64,000 bases of DNA from Sepiola atlantica. Its lineage: Eukaryota > Mollusca > Cephalopoda > Sepiida > Sepiolidae. This document shows positions 1-12,918 of the stretch, one piece after another. Both the position numbers and the translations under genes were made by a program. The stretch spans positions 131,599,788-131,663,787 of the forward strand of contig OY744521.1 of assembly GCA_963556195.1 (NCBI GenBank), read 5' to 3'. Under the pieces are notes generated by a model. The model did not search any database, was not told the origin of the DNA, and worked only from the letters and a program-made list of their open reading frames with translations. Within the stretch, counting starts at the first letter, position 1. The number at the start of each line of letters is the position of its first letter.

Positions 1-875
1 GACACGACGCTCTCCTCTCGTCATGTGGGCAAAACGAAGGCGCACATATCGGAGGAAATGAGTGAATCCTTAGAATAAGACTTCCCGTATTTAGTAGAAT
101 GGGGTCATAAATTGATGGTAACATATAATGCTGCTAAAACAAATCTCCTTTCCTCCAAAAAAAACTACAAGACACCGCTTTAACCACCGATTGCCATGCC
201 AAATAACATTCTACCTGATAGTCCAACGTTTCAACTCCTTGGCCGAATATTCACAGGTGGCATGAATTAGCACAAACACATAGAATACATTGTCAAGACT
301 GCTGAAAAGAAGGTCGGATTCCTCTACCGTGCTAGAAAACTTCTCACACCTGACAGTATCCTATATCTCTACTAAACCACTATCCTCTCATGCATAGAGT
401 AGTGTAGCCACTTCTTGGCTGGTGCACCATCCACTTGTCTCTTCCTCTTAGAAAAGGTTAAGAAACAGCGGCGCTAATCAAATAGGTCCATCACTATCCA
501 TCAAACTCCATCATATGTCCCATCGTTGGAATGTTGTATCCTTGTTTTACAAGTACTTCAATGGAATGTACTCCGATAAACTTGCTGCTATGGTCCCCCC
601 TTTGACGTTAATACACTCGGCGTACCCCATACTCAGCTAAATCCCATCTATTCACTGTAGAGGTCTTCAGATGGCGGAGAGACTTCCACACTAATAGCTA
701 GTTTCCTCGTGCTGCCAGCTTTGTGAACTTCCTCACACTTTCTGTTTCTGAAATTACAAGGACATACTGAAATGTTTAAATAATCTGAACAAGAATCTCA
801 CTGCAAAGTTTTCAATTTAGGATAACCCCCTAAACTTATTTGGGGTGAGCCATGTTAAAAAAACAGCACTGTAAA
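1..875 (+). pseudogene. LINE-B (CR1/Jockey-type) reverse transcriptase, 3' half, decayed
   Basis: This is the 3' part of a non-LTR retrotransposon, cut by the window edge. The nucleotide sequence runs in parallel with the better copy at 61.9-62.77 kb: both pass through the segment after the reverse transcriptase FADD motif (the 'SCHVSKT' region), then the stretch equivalent to NWNNYIENIA near 265-300, the 'LYRARKLLTP' stretch near 320-355, and a 3' end with a 'TTTGGGGTGA' motif near 838-848. Stops and frameshifts break every frame, so it cannot be expressed. In this family the encoded protein copies element RNA into DNA at the target site. The upstream half lies outside the window. The assignment to the CR1/Jockey group is from remembered motif patterns; the homology to the other copies here is direct. 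Confidence 0.8.
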
Positions 876-1180
876 GTTGGCGGTCAATGTTTATATTAAA
901 AAGTAGATATAATTTAGAAGCGTATGTCTCTACCACAACTCAAACTTTACTCTATTCTACGTACATTAGCTATCTTACCACCCAAGATAAACCTTTAAGT
1001 GTAATCACACACAACATGGTAATTTCAAGATAGAAAGCAGAGAAATACTAAATTTACATAAAAAATAAAATATATAAAAAGGCCCACAAAAACTATCTAT
1101 ATTGACAAACTAGCTGACCCTCCGGAACACCGATAAAATAGAAAAAGTTAAAAGAAAAAATAGTATTTGGTTTAATCCAC
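876..1180. other. AT-rich spacer
   Basis: Nothing recognisable beyond A/T-rich sequence between the LINE-B 3' end and the strand-asymmetric block. Confidence 0.5.
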
Positions 1181-3200
1181 TCTATAACTGTAAAAACCAA
1201 TATCCCTAAAAAAACTTCAAAATTATAAATAACTCCTTCAGGCACCGCATATATACAGTTATTTTTTTCAATAACAACTCTATTAAACTCTCTTATTCTA
1301 CAATGCCCAATATAGCGAAAACTATCATAACCTCTAATAACTAAAATAAATATATCTGCCTAGCAGCCATCAACTATTATACCCCCTTCTAATAATTGTA
1401 AGTGCCATAAATCCAGATAATGCCCGTTAAACAGCAATAAGTGACGGCATATACGCATGCATTGTAAAACAATTCCCCTAAAATACTATTATGCGAACTA
1501 CAACCAGCATGTACATTCTAACTTCACCCTATTACCCTCCACACACCCATTGTACAAAACGACACTCTAAATAACACCCCATAAACTAATCAACAACCCC
1601 CGATGAAAAACAATAACATTGGTCTTACCCCTAAGTTCTCCTATCTTATCTATTTAAGCATTCCAATTCATCTTTGACCCAGAGCTTGAGCATAACCTAA
1701 CAACTACTCCCGATACTACAAATACCAACATACCACAAAACAACCCCATATGAAATACATACTTACATTAGGAATAGTGCCTTTCCCATGAAATACCTAA
1801 TCTCAAACTATATCTACTACTTCAATCACAATAACAACAATACAATTGGCACATCCCTATCCAATTTAATAACAAAATTCAACTGTAAAAACACTCCCTA
1901 CATTAATCAATATTATAATAACTCATGATCCTACACTCCAGGATCCGCTTTCTCTCAACTATGTAAATTCGAAACATTTATGATAGCAACAACAGTTAAA
2001 ATCAAAGATATTAGTATCTCTAAAAACGAACTGATCTCAGATTGCAAGCACAAAAGAACATTTACATACATCAATTTGATTACTCCCTTTGACACCCCTC
2101 TCCGAAGTCAACATCACTCCGAATATGTAACGATTTATTTAATTTATAATTTAACTTTTTTATCTCCTCATCTTTCCAACTTAACAACTAATCATCCCAA
2201 TAACATAGCGTATATTCTCCTTTGCACCTCAACCCTTTACTAACCCATAATACTTAACATAAATTGAAAAGCAACAGCACTCCTCTCCACTCCACTAATC
2301 CTTAACATCTATTACTCCAACACTCAGACTTCCATTTTCAATTATTACGATTCATCTTACATACTTATCTATTGCTTCTCTTATCTCCTTTTGCACACAA
2401 TCCATCGATGTTTTGGACGAAGCGCTCTATCGACACTTCTTTTCTCATAGATGCTATAACTCTCACATTCAAATTACGCTCCCCAGTTTATTCTATCATG
2501 CCCCATTTGCCCGCTTAAATCTATCAGTAATTCCAATACTCCATGATATCACTTCGGTTGCTAATCAACCCGATCACACCCTATAATCCTTATATTGGAA
2601 CTGCCTTGATGTTAACATATTGACGCCGCTCCAAATAATAACATCATTAATATATTAAAGTATCTTAATTAGTCACGCCTCTAATATTTAACAAACTGGG
2701 GAATTATATTTTTTTAAATATTACACTCTAAAATACTATAAAAGTCCGGATAATTGCATCTTAAACACGCACATTCAAGATTTCCAACCGTCTGCACCCT
2801 AATTCACAATTTGAACCATTTAAAAATGTCTGAGTTATATGTAATTTTGTCAACAAACCCAGTTTAAATATCCGAAATGTTTACTTGCTGACGAAAAACG
2901 CTACTGCATTAGCTTATTGAAACCTCACCACAACTCATAACTGAAACAATTCTAAGCCTATCAAATAAAGTACCAGTAATTTCATTATATTGCTGCTTGC
3001 AAGCGATAATCTGTAACTACACAAACCCTTCTCCTACCCCATTTATAGCATCAGCCACAGTTTTTTTTGCTAAGCCTTTACCTCCTACATCCCTAATTTC
3101 ACACTCCTACCCAACCTTTACTGACCTAGTCTTAAACCAAAATGTCCTCTCTAAGACCCGAGGTTCGATCGAAGTCACTAACCCATCTCAGCAGTAAGTC
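1180..3200. other. Strand-asymmetric, G-poor and C-rich block
   Basis: For about 2 kb the plus strand has far fewer G than C; many 60-base lines have only 1 to 3 G against 12 to 21 C (for example the lines at 1501, 1861 and 2281). Flanking DNA after 3.3 kb is balanced. The open frames at 1980-2243 and 2997-3197 are explained by the low G content, which reduces stop codons, and neither resembles a known protein. Strong C/G skew over kilobases is typical of mitochondrial DNA, so an old nuclear mitochondrial insertion is possible, but I could not recognise any mitochondrial gene in it. Confidence 0.5.
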
Positions 3201-4209
3201 CACCTATTTGAAAAATACACAATATTTTAAACTGAATTCCTTAAAAACTATTATCATTCGTGATTAAAGAGAGTATTTTTTAATGGCCCCAATTCTGTAA
3301 ATTATATTCTAATAAATGATATTTTATCAACGGTTCAACTAACCCTCATTCTGCTGGATTTACTCTATTTTGACCATCTCCAACGCAGTCTCAACAAAAT
3401 CTCTTTATCCATCTTTAAATCTGTCGTCACCAATTACTTTGTCAACGGACATTTACATAACAATCGGCAATCTATATTTTGATAATCTTTTTATGCCTAC
3501 ACTTATACTTTCAATTACTTTATATTGTTACTTAATTTTTTTCAAATAAACACCGCGAAAAAGGACATTTCCGAGATGTTAAACTTAATGTGTTGGATGT
3601 TATCAGCGTAACACAACACGGGATAAAGTTTACATTTATATGTTGGTTTTATTTTACAATAAATTTTGCTCTAATAAACGAATTTTATATTTAAAATAAC
3701 TTACAATGTCGCAGTTAATATAATTTCATTTTATCGTGTTTTGCATTCAAACAGTTCATATATGGAGAACTTGATACAGTATGAGATATACATTGCCTGA
3801 TCGATATTATAGGTAAAACATATCTTTCACTAGACAAAGGTAAAAGTTTGCAATTACTTGGTAGTGAAATAGATTGCTAACTGAAGGAAAGGAATATGAA
3901 AAAAAATTGTCTCCACAAACGTACTTGTTAAGGAATAATAATCGCCCGTGGCAAGGGAGACGAGCTGTTGCTATTCTTTGATGTTCTGCTCTGGTCTTTC
4001 GATTACAAAGCCTTGAAGATTTTCTTTCCGTTCTTCGTTAGCACACTCGCTGTGGATAGATCAATTAGATTGTATGAACTTTCCGGTGCGAATAACATGG
4101 AATAAACACATTGCATCACAGAATTATTGATTATTGATTAAGGAAGTGCGCCCTCATAACAAAGGCGCTAACACTTATCGACGGACGACTGGATTTAGGT
4201 AGATACCAA

Positions 4210-4210
<1 letters not shown>
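3200..4210. other. AT-rich DNA, no feature seen
   Basis: No gene, repeat or structural RNA recognised. Confidence 0.4.
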
Positions 4211-4211
<1 letters not shown>

Positions 4212-4296
<85 letters not shown>

Positions 4297-4343
4297 TTGT
4301 GATTGTCTATCTCCATCCCCCCTAAGTCTTTCTGTTTATCTCT

Positions 4344-4408
<65 letters not shown>
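4212..4408. repeat. Compound microsatellite (TA)n(GT)n ... (TA)n
   Basis: A TA array (4212-4276) passes into GT repeats (to about 4298), then after 48 bases a second TA array (4347-4408). The minus-strand open frame of Ile-Tyr repeats across it is an artefact. Confidence 0.95.
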
Positions 4409-4409
<1 letters not shown>

Positions 4410-4410
<1 letters not shown>

Positions 4411-5185
4411 CTGGGCAAAGTAAACAGCAACATGATAGGATACCAAAAGAACATGAACGCGGACTTACAAAAATGATCAATATCAAATAAAGCTTTTATA
4501 TATATGATTATTTTTATTTATACATACATGTACAAAATATGCGACACTGAAATGTCGATGTTAATGATCAACAGCTGTAAGTAACTGAGATCTCATATGC
4601 GAGATTATAGATCCGATCCTTACCTCAGATCATATTTGGGATGAACCAGTCGTTTCATAAACGCCGCTACCTCAAATAATGTGCACATTAGTTTGAAATG
4701 AATGACATCTTCATTACTTTGTTGTAAACATGACACAAAATATGTATCATGTATTTATATAGATAGACACAAACATTGTTTAATGTGACTGCAAGATGAG
4801 GCAGGGAAAAAGGGATCAATTCGCCATTTCACTTTCAATTTAGACATAGAACGCAGCTTGTGAAAGATCAAGTCGTCCCTTCTCAGGAACGGAAGATTTG
4901 AACACAAATGCTAAATATTTGTCTAGGAAAATATTTGACGAAGTAGAAATATTTGTTATATGAAAATAAAAACAGTCACTGAATTAGAAAAAAAAACAAT
5001 AGCAAACATATTTAATTAATAAAATGTCATTGTTACAAGACCAGCATGCATGAGTAAACTTGTTTTCTGATATGATATATACACGAACAGAATATCACAT
5101 ATATTACATTTTAATTAATAAGAAATAAGGCCTTTTGACTTAACCGTTTGTGCGAGAAATTAACTTATCTTTCGGATTTACTCAT
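4410..5185. other. AT-rich DNA, no feature seen
   Basis: No coding, RNA or mobile-element signature recognised. Confidence 0.4.
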
Positions 5186-5227
5186 TTATTATTATTATCA
5201 TTATTATCATTATTATTACTATTATTA

Positions 5228-5295
<68 letters not shown>
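5186..5295. repeat. (ATT)n array, probable LINE-A tail on the minus strand
   Basis: About 35 ATT units with a few ATC variants. It directly abuts a segment matching the reverse complement of the LINE-A 3' end, so it is best read as the element's 3' terminal (AAT)n repeat in inverted orientation. Confidence 0.85.
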
Positions 5296-5297
<2 letters not shown>

Positions 5298-5510
5298 CTC
5301 GCGAAGAATAAAAAACCAAGTCCTCATCAGTAACTGCTCACTGATAATTACCGGTTGTGTTATCTGGAGTCGGAGTGACAACATGTCTCCCCAGATTCCA
5401 AGTACTCTCTACTTTTTTCGATAACCATTGCAAATAGCGTTGCGTTTCGGTGGCAATAAGCCTCTTCATAATCCCAGTACTTTCCAAAGGGCTAGTTAGT
5501 GTTCTCTCTT
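5296..5510 (-). mobile_element. LINE-A 3' end, 5'-truncated
   Basis: The reverse complement of this stretch aligns with 51.71-51.94 kb: shared landmarks are the 'TCTGGGGAGACATG' segment, the 'CACCGGT/AACCGGT' segment followed by 'AATTATC', and the 'GAGCAGT' stretch just before the AAT-repeat tail. Only the last roughly 200 bases of the element are present, which fits the 5' truncation common in target-primed reverse transcription. No coding capacity remains. Confidence 0.7.
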
Positions 5511-6014
5511 CTCGCTCGTTCCATCAGCCTTAGCCCTTCAGAACTAGTTTGCGTAGTGTCAGTCAATGCTGGTACAATCACATTGTTTTTTTTATGTATT
5601 ACTATCTTTGTCATTTTCAAGCGAATTACATTTTATATGTGATTGCCTCATTTGGTATTTAATTATTATGTGTCTTAATGTTTAGTTCTAAGTTTTCTCA
5701 ACAGATGGGAATTAATGAGCATTTTCATAGCAAATTCTTTACCCCTAAAAAGAAGACAATTCTGATTGTGTGTTATTTTAGTATATGCTTATACGATAGA
5801 ATAACCCAACTAATATTTCTATTCATGCGATGATTATTTTTTTTGTTATATTGTTTATTTTATTTAATTTCAATATTGGCATACTCATAATGAACTGCGT
5901 TATACACTTTACTTTGTTAACTATTTCTTAATTTATTTAATTATTTGGGAATCTACACACGCGAGTAGCAGAAAATGTTTAATAATGTATGAGGTTTGGT
6001 TGGATTTGGCTGTT
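5511..6014. other. AT-rich DNA, no feature seen
   Basis: Nothing recognised. Confidence 0.4.
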
Positions 6015-6015
6015 T

Positions 6016-6016
<1 letters not shown>

Positions 6017-6070
<54 letters not shown>

Positions 6071-6102
6071 GTGTGTGTGTGTGCGTGTGTGCGTGTGTGT
6101 GT
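6017..6102. repeat. Compound microsatellite (TA)n(GT)n
   Basis: TA array followed by GT/GC repeats; the open frames on both strands here are low-complexity shadows. Confidence 0.95.
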
Positions 6103-6272
6103 ACACGGTTGCTATTTCTTTTACAGGAGGCTGATATGGTTTTATATACATTAAAACTATTATCATATTGTATTATTGATTGTATATTAGCTTATCTTCC
6201 AATTTCAAACCAAGTCTGTTCTATATAATGTAATTATATATACTTTTTAATAATTTTAACAGATCCTATCTT

Positions 6273-8960
6273 TTGATTTCTTTTCATCGTGTGGATGACG
6301 TAGACTCCTATCTCCGTGTAAACTCCCAAGATGTCCTAGCACTTAGAGAAAATAATCTACGCTCTTCAATCTCTTCTACTCATTTAAACATGTCAGGTAA
6401 TCACTCACTCTTCCGTAAAGACTGTGACAAGCACATAAATGAGTTTGAAGTCCCTATCCGTACCCGTGTCCGCCTGACTAGAGCATATAGTCTAGAATCA
6501 GATTATTATGCCAAAGCGTGCTTTAGATTTACCTTACAACACAGCGTCAGTTACTTATATTCCCTCGACCATTGTCCTTCAACCTAGGACTGCCCCCTGC
6601 TTGACTATGCCTCTGTTATTGTAGACGCATATCTTCCCGTTATACTCTAGCCCGCCAAATACATGTTATTGGAGATTTTAATGCTCACCACAGAGATTGA
6701 CAACGTTTATCGAGCTATACAGACGCAATTGTTAACGACACGCATAATTACTCTATTGCACACACTTCTGTAAAATAATAATTTTCCAGACCCACAGATT
6801 GTGGGGATCAGCAAGCCTCTTCTCGACCTATTCTGGACTACACTGTCCGAGCCCTGTGTGATCGATGCGCATATCCCATTGGATAACACTGATTACCTTA
6901 TTATGACGGTTGATATCACTCTAAACTCACACACCCAAACCCAAGCACCGTTACTAAAAACTACAATATATTAAAAGTGAGCTAATTAGGTAACCACAAG
7001 AGATCACAACAGAAAAGTGCGCCAAATGGTTAACTGTTTGAACTAAAGTACGCACAAAAGCATATGTCTGAACACGGAAATGCTATAGTATGCCCACTCA
7101 CCGCAATGGTTCTCTTCGGCCCGTGCGGCTGCTAATGCGCATAAGCAGCAACCGTTCCACCGATTTTACCGACATAAGTTGGCTTAAAATAGGCACTCAG
7201 TTATAGAACCAAGAAAATATTGTGCGAGTTTAATAACTGCAGTTATAAGAAAGTATACTGATATGACTAAAAGTCGTATTGAGTCGCAGTAATAAGCAGC
7301 TAGTGATTTCTGGAACATCTATTATAGTGTCGTAAATAATGGGCTATAAACAAGTCCCCTGCTATCAACACATGATCATGTCGCTTGCGCAGCAACGACT
7401 AAGGTTGAACCTCATGGCAAGACGTTCGCCAAAACTTTTCCTTGGACTCCACAAACCACTCCGTCCATAATTTCCCACTATTGACATAATCATCACTGGA
7501 TGATTTAATCAGCATCCCTTCCTATGTTGGGGATATAAAAAGCTTGACATCTGAACAGCATGTAGATTGATATGATCTCTGTTATATAAATGATTTTAAC
7601 TTTATTCTTCTAAAGCAGATAATAAAATACAGATGTTGCTTCCTTAATTTACTATTATTTCATTTATATTAAATGCATTAATAAGAAGAAAAAAATATTC
7701 GCTCAGCCAGTCTCAGCCCTCTTGAAACTCTTGCCGAATCTTGTTTTCCTGATACCTGGAAAATTGCCTTTGTGATATCATTGTTAAAGAATTCTTGTTA
7801 TAGAACTGATTCGCAAAATTATCGCCCTATAAGTCTGTTCCAGCTTTCTGCTAACATCTTTGAATCATTAATACATCTAGCGCTAGCTCAACACCTCGTA
7901 AATTTTACACTTCTTTCTGAGCAATAGTATGGAGGTTGACATGTCGGTTGCATGCAAAAATTCTTACGGACATCTCTGGAAGCATATACTGTATATTTTC
8001 AAAGGCAGTTTAGGCAAGGGTGGTAGCGCTTGATATATTCAGAGCCTTTGACAAGGTCTGGCACAAAGATATGCTCATAGAAAATATTCAGACGGTATTA
8101 CCGGACGGATATTTAATAAAAAAGCTAAAGAAGATCCAGTTTATTTTGATGACCATCTATGTAAACAACATTACATTAATGTGGGTATTCGCTGTAAGTC
8201 GATATTTGATGCTTTATTATTTCTGATTTTCATAAAGAACCTCCCTGGTGAAATTGCTGTCAGCACGCTTTATTCTCGACATGACAAATCAAACGATCAT
8301 ATATCCCAAGAAAAAAGCTGAATCCTGAAAAATGACCCCCAGTCGGTAGTGTAATTTGGCTAAACATAGATAGTTAGATTTAATGCTACTAAGACAAAAC
8401 TTTTTTTCTTTTTACAAAGAATAAAAACACTTTTCAACCCCTGATTGTCATTCATTATTGCACCATACTTGAAAGTCAAACAGTAAAACTGATGTAACAT
8501 GAACTGGAACAAAAACATAGTAAATACGGCTACTTCTACTCGAAAAGTGTTGACTCCCTTTACCTGGCTAGAAAACTATCACCTGTCAGTATCCTATATC
8601 TTTGAAAAACTACCATACGCCCATATATATAAATTGTAAACAATAGCCTCTTATCCCACATTGTCTACCAGCACGAGGCGCTTGTTACATCGACGCAATG
8701 GTGCATCCCTGTGGTTGTTACACTTAAATAGAATGTACTTTGAGGAATTTCCTGAATTTCTGCCCCCCACAACATAAATACCCCCCGACCAACTCAACAA
8801 CCAACAAAATGTCTTCTCATTCACATATGTCGGAAGGCTTTCTACTCTAATAGTGTTTCCCCAAACTGTTTGTCTTGGGAATTCCAACATTGCTTTCTGT
8901 TCTTCCGAATGTACTAAAATGCAGACATTTTAATGTAATGTGCACAAAATTTTCGCTTCA
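6273..8960 (+). pseudogene. LINE-B endonuclease plus reverse transcriptase, decayed copy
   Basis: This is a long but heavily mutated copy of the CR1/Jockey-type LINE. In order it retains the endonuclease start (6273-6587, with 'LALRENNLRSSIS' matching 'LALIETNLQSSI' of the minus copy near 27.3 kb), the endonuclease C-terminus (about 6600-6950), a linker (near 7110, a 'WFSSARAAANAHK' segment matching 'WFTSECAAAIAER' of the minus copy), the reverse transcriptase start (7700-7860), an 'ALDIFRAFDKVWHKDM' palm motif (8020-8090), and a C-terminal region to about 8960. Stops, frameshifts and a roughly 120-bp AT-rich insertion (7565-7690) disable it. Its endonuclease half would nick target DNA and its RT half would copy the element RNA, if it were intact. 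Confidence 0.8.
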
Positions 8961-10620
8961 GAAATCCTGACTTTGCAGGACACTACACACCTTCTCATTA
9001 ATTCATAGTAGCCCTTTATTTCTCAGACGCAATGTGATTTGCTTGGAGTGAATATAAGTTTTAAAAATATATACTTAGTTTTGGGTTTTAGAAGAAACTC
9101 AAATTTTCAATTTTCAGAAAATTCCTTCTTATTGATTCCACATGAGAAGACGACATGTTTCTCGTCTTTGAAAATAGGCTTCACATTATTCTGATTTTAA
9201 CCTTTTTCTTCGTATATTTGTTTCTCCCGATTTCTGGAAAAAAGAATTCAGTGATAGTTCCCTTGAATCAAACAAAACAATCTAATCCATTTCTAAATAC
9301 ATTTAAACATCTTTATAAAAATAGTTCTATTTATATAACTTACCATAAACATAAATATGTGACATTGAATTGTTTGTATTTGTTTTCCTTTGGGAACTGT
9401 TTATTTATTCATATCTACGGTGCCAGTTAGGTTTTAACAATATAACATACACAAATCTACGTTTCTGACCACATACAGTTTCACTTGATTACAACAATGT
9501 ATTCAAGCTGCTTTCCATGTGCGACTTTTAAAGATTCTTCTTTCGTTTTGTCTGTATTTTATACTGTTATTGTAACGTGTTCTGTTGTACATGTTCACAA
9601 AATAAAAACATACACTTTTTAAAAAAAGATCATCGACAACAAAATATTGATTTGCTCACAAAAAGGATTTTTAATATTCGGCATTCATGTTTTTATCTTT
9701 TAAATAACACATTTAAATATTTCGAGGTTAAATTAATGGTAAAAAGAACATGCAGAGTTTTATGTACTATTGCACAAATGTAAAATAATACTCGTGATCA
9801 CCTCCAGCAATATTAACACATTTGTAGCGAGAATTAAACAAAAGGTTGACTCTGTCTTCGTAGAAAATCTGACCCTTTTTTATAAGAATGAAGAAATTTA
9901 CATATTTATTATTTTTCTCTGGGCTTTGAATTTGCAATCAAAATATCACATGTTTTACCTGTACGCATTTCCCATTCCTATTTGTATAAATAAGCACATC
10001 CTCGAAAGTCCAATGGACACATAATAGGGTGCCTTAGCTAATATTTAAATCCAGTAATCAAATACGTAATAGGTTCAGCTGTAGTAAATTTTACTCTATT
10101 TCATTTCCGCGCTTCTAATAAAGAAGACTCTTGCGTTAATATATGCATTGATATTTTTATTGTTTTACTTATTTTTACTTACTGTAAACTTTGATTTTCC
10201 TACAAATGCTCTTGTGTTATTTTATATTCAACTTAAAAACACAATACTGCTAAGTAAACGTCTACCCTGAAAGACTTTACCACGAAAAAAATTTGTTTTG
10301 AAATCGACAGTCATTTCCCGAACACAACCAAACAAGTTTGTAAGGAAAACACACAAACACAAAAATAGTTTTTTTAAGTATAAGATCAATCTGTGTTTAA
10401 TATTTTCTGATAAAAAAAAAACGAATTTTAAAATAAACTGTAAAAATTATCCATTAAATCAGCAAGAGTTTTTTTTTGCTAGTCTGTTCTAAAAAAAAAA
10501 GGGACCAATTGATATTTATTTTTAATTGTCGCTACGAGCATAGGAATTCATATTTACATGAAATAGCAAGACAACGATTATGAATGCTCGTCAACCAGTT
10601 ATGTTTACTTTCTTCTAATC
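8961..10620. other. AT-rich DNA, no feature recognised
   Basis: Short open frames at 9155-9430, 9577-9783, 9770-10024 and 10298-10492 have the lysine/asparagine/phenylalanine-rich composition expected of AT-rich noise and match no family I know. Confidence 0.4.
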
Positions 10621-10629
10621 GCAGACACA

Positions 10630-10930
10630 TGTGGGAAAAGGCGAAAGATGGGTGCAATCCTGTTGTGCAGAAATAGTCTAAGAATCTCAGTCGACACACC
10701 CCTGTAATAGCGCCTCAGGTGATTGCCAATAAACAAACCCCTTCTCATAGAGAAAAGCGAAAACTAAGATAATGCACATCTTAGGGCTGAACAATACAAT
10801 TCTCTATTCGGACGAAAGAAATACAGCTCGTATGCCAGTGTGATACCTAAGACGGTATTCGACTGCCATAAAGACGGACGGAAAATCACTGATTTTGGAT
10901 GAATGGCGGTAACCTGGTGGACTCAACCAG
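10630..10930 (-). repeat. Diverged copy of the U2-headed repeat
   Basis: This is a mutated relative of the tandem units at 29.4-30.1 kb. Shared landmarks are the 'GACACATGTGGGAAA' opening, a segment ending '...CCTCAGGTGATTGCCAAT', and 'AAACAAACCCCTTCTCA' followed by a gap matching 'AAACTAACCCCTTCTCA'. The U2-like core itself is not clearly preserved here, so the copy is recognised mainly by its other half. Confidence 0.55.
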
Positions 10931-10990
10931 TACCGTAATTAGATTTACACACTTCAGAATAGTCTATTTTAAGAGTGCATTACCCGCTCT

Positions 10991-10995
<5 letters not shown>

Positions 10996-11022
<27 letters not shown>
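10996..11022. repeat. (TA)n microsatellite
   Basis: Short TA array. Confidence 0.9.
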
Positions 11023-11054
11023 GTCATCAACATACAGACTGTTAAGCTGTATCA

Positions 11055-11145
11055 CGGTTAGACCAGTTAGTGCCTCACGCAGAGATTGAAACTTCGCCGT
11101 CGAGCTGGCAGTGGCAGCTCCTACCCCTACACTATCATACCACAC
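11055..11145 (-). repeat. tRNA-like SINE head
   Basis: On the minus strand this reads like a decayed tRNA: an A-box-like 'GATAGTGTAGGGGTAGGA', a GAGCTG/CAGCTC stem closing a seven-base loop where an anticodon arm should be, and a B-box-like 'AAGTTTCAATCTC'. It lies between TA arrays. Absence of proper acceptor-stem pairing and the changed B box argue against a working tRNA gene; a tRNA-derived SINE remnant is the best reading. Confidence 0.5.
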
Positions 11146-11213
11146 TGACTGACTGTAATATATAATCGATCAGTAGAATTACATATCGTTCCTGGCTAAC
11201 AGGACAACACACA

Positions 11214-11326
<113 letters not shown>

Positions 11327-11578
11327 CTGTTCGCCAGGACACATATGTAAGTTTACTGATCAATTAATTTGGAAAAATAAAGGGTTTTCAGGTAAGATGA
11401 AAATGTAAATAAAAAATATCCACTGATATGCGGAAAGAAAAAAACTGGAAGAACTGATGTAAATTATATTTTTGAAATACATTTTAACTGTTTCTGGAGT
11501 TGAATATATTTAGTATAATATATATTCTCTGAATTTCGAAGAAAATATTTATTGAGTTTGTAATTGGAAACACAATCA

Positions 11579-11580
<2 letters not shown>

Positions 11581-11637
<57 letters not shown>
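11581..11637. repeat. (TA)n microsatellite
   Basis: Uninterrupted TA array. Confidence 0.95.
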
Positions 11638-11638
<1 letters not shown>

Positions 11639-11834
11639 GTATTCATGTTATTGCTTTGATTGGTTATTTTGGGTTCTGATGCTTTTATTATAATTATGGA
11701 CTTCCTAAGTATACGTATTACTTAGGAAATGAACACTCATAATAGAAGCGTAAAAATGATAAATCACCAATAAAAACAATTACATAAAATACATTAAATA
11801 TTCAAGTGATAAAAATCGAACATATTTCTATGCA

Positions 11835-11915
11835 AGGCGTCATAGCTTGGGGGTAAACGCCAGACTATTGGCATAAACATTTCACGTCCGATCCTTGTCT
11901 AAGTTAGTTATGCCT
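11835..11915 (+). repeat. Possible tRNA-like SINE head
   Basis: Contains an A-box-like 'TAGCTTGGGGGTAAACG', a GCCA/TGGC stem with a six-base loop, and a B-box-like 'CGTCCGATCCT' with tRNA-like spacing. Too degraded to name a parent tRNA. Confidence 0.4.
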
Positions 11916-11958
11916 AGAAACAGGTATCCATTAATTACTTTCATGTACGTATAAAATT

Positions 11959-12020
11959 AATATATATATATATATATATATATATTGTATATATATACAC
12001 ATATATATATATATATATTT
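11959..12020. repeat. (TA)n microsatellite, interrupted
   Basis: Two TA arrays separated by a short TG/TAC interruption. Confidence 0.9.
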
Positions 12021-12690
12021 ATTTATTCCAAGAACCATTTACTAATTTACACATTGTAACACCTACTATATATGTGTATGCAACATTGATAATACGATAC
12101 AAGTAAAAACACATTTTACGTAGACAAGAAACTCCATCCACATAAGATTCACGCAAACAAAACAGAAGTATTCCACTCTTCTTATAATAAAGATTACCTT
12201 TCTGAATGTACAGCACACCCACCTACTCACTTTCGTAAACACTTATGTTTTATTATTTTTATACAGTATAACATCAATAAATACGCTATAATAATATTTA
12301 ACCGGTAGACTATACTTAGATGTTCATTCTCAGTTCAATTAATATATGCAACACTTTCCTAGTTCGCAGAATAAATGACGCGGATAATTCATATCTTAAT
12401 TTTAGAAAAATATTGTAATTAAAAATACTTTAATCCATGATTTTTAATCGGTTACCTGTTAATATACATCATGAATAAAGTCCAGGATATATCTTTAAAA
12501 CATATTATGGAGTAAAACTTTAATGTGTATTATTATTTGCTAAAATACAGTATATATGAAGTGAATAAACGCATACTGTTGGATTATATTATCCATTCAC
12601 GGAAAATTATGTCGAAATCTAAAAATGTGCTTTGTACAAATGACTTGACACAACTTTAACATGTGAGCCTGATTTGATAAATGGCTTACT
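12021..12690. other. AT-rich DNA, no feature seen
   Basis: The minus-strand open frame at 12019-12222 matches nothing I know. Confidence 0.4.
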
Positions 12691-12918
12691 GAGATGGCAC
12701 TAGTCTTCTTTAAACGTTATTAAAATGGTTTGCCGAATATAGCTTCCCTAAAACCTGAAACATTGCTTCTGTGGAACAAGTATTCAAGAATTCTAATGAA
12801 AGCTCTGACCCGCAAAATTATCGCGCTATCAGTCCATTCCCTCGCTTCGATCAAATCAGTAAATTATTAATTAATCTTACGATTGTGTCCAGCTCGAAAA
12901 TGCTAAACGTCATTATTA
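12690..12918 (+). pseudogene. LINE-B reverse transcriptase, 5' part before the mariner insertion
   Basis: Encodes the start of the reverse transcriptase domain: 'SSDPQNYRAISPFPRFDQI' corresponds to 'DPQNYRPISLLPI' of the family. The frame at 12771-13004 holds this segment but then runs into unrelated mariner sequence. The matching downstream part resumes after the mariner at 14136. Confidence 0.75.

Noticed and set aside
1980..2243. Possible protein-coding gene in the G-poor block
   Set aside because: Its openness is explained by low G content; it has no recognisable domain and no neighbouring exon or signal.
4131..4454. Long open frames of alternating Ile-Tyr (and His-Thr, Leu-Ser, Ala-Tyr) residues here and at many TA arrays
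   Set aside because: They are translations of dinucleotide or tetranucleotide microsatellites, occur in several frames and on both strands at once, and have no coding context.
5148..5333. Frame with a long Tyr run
   Set aside because: It is a translation of the ATT array, which is better explained as the tail of an inverted LINE-A copy.
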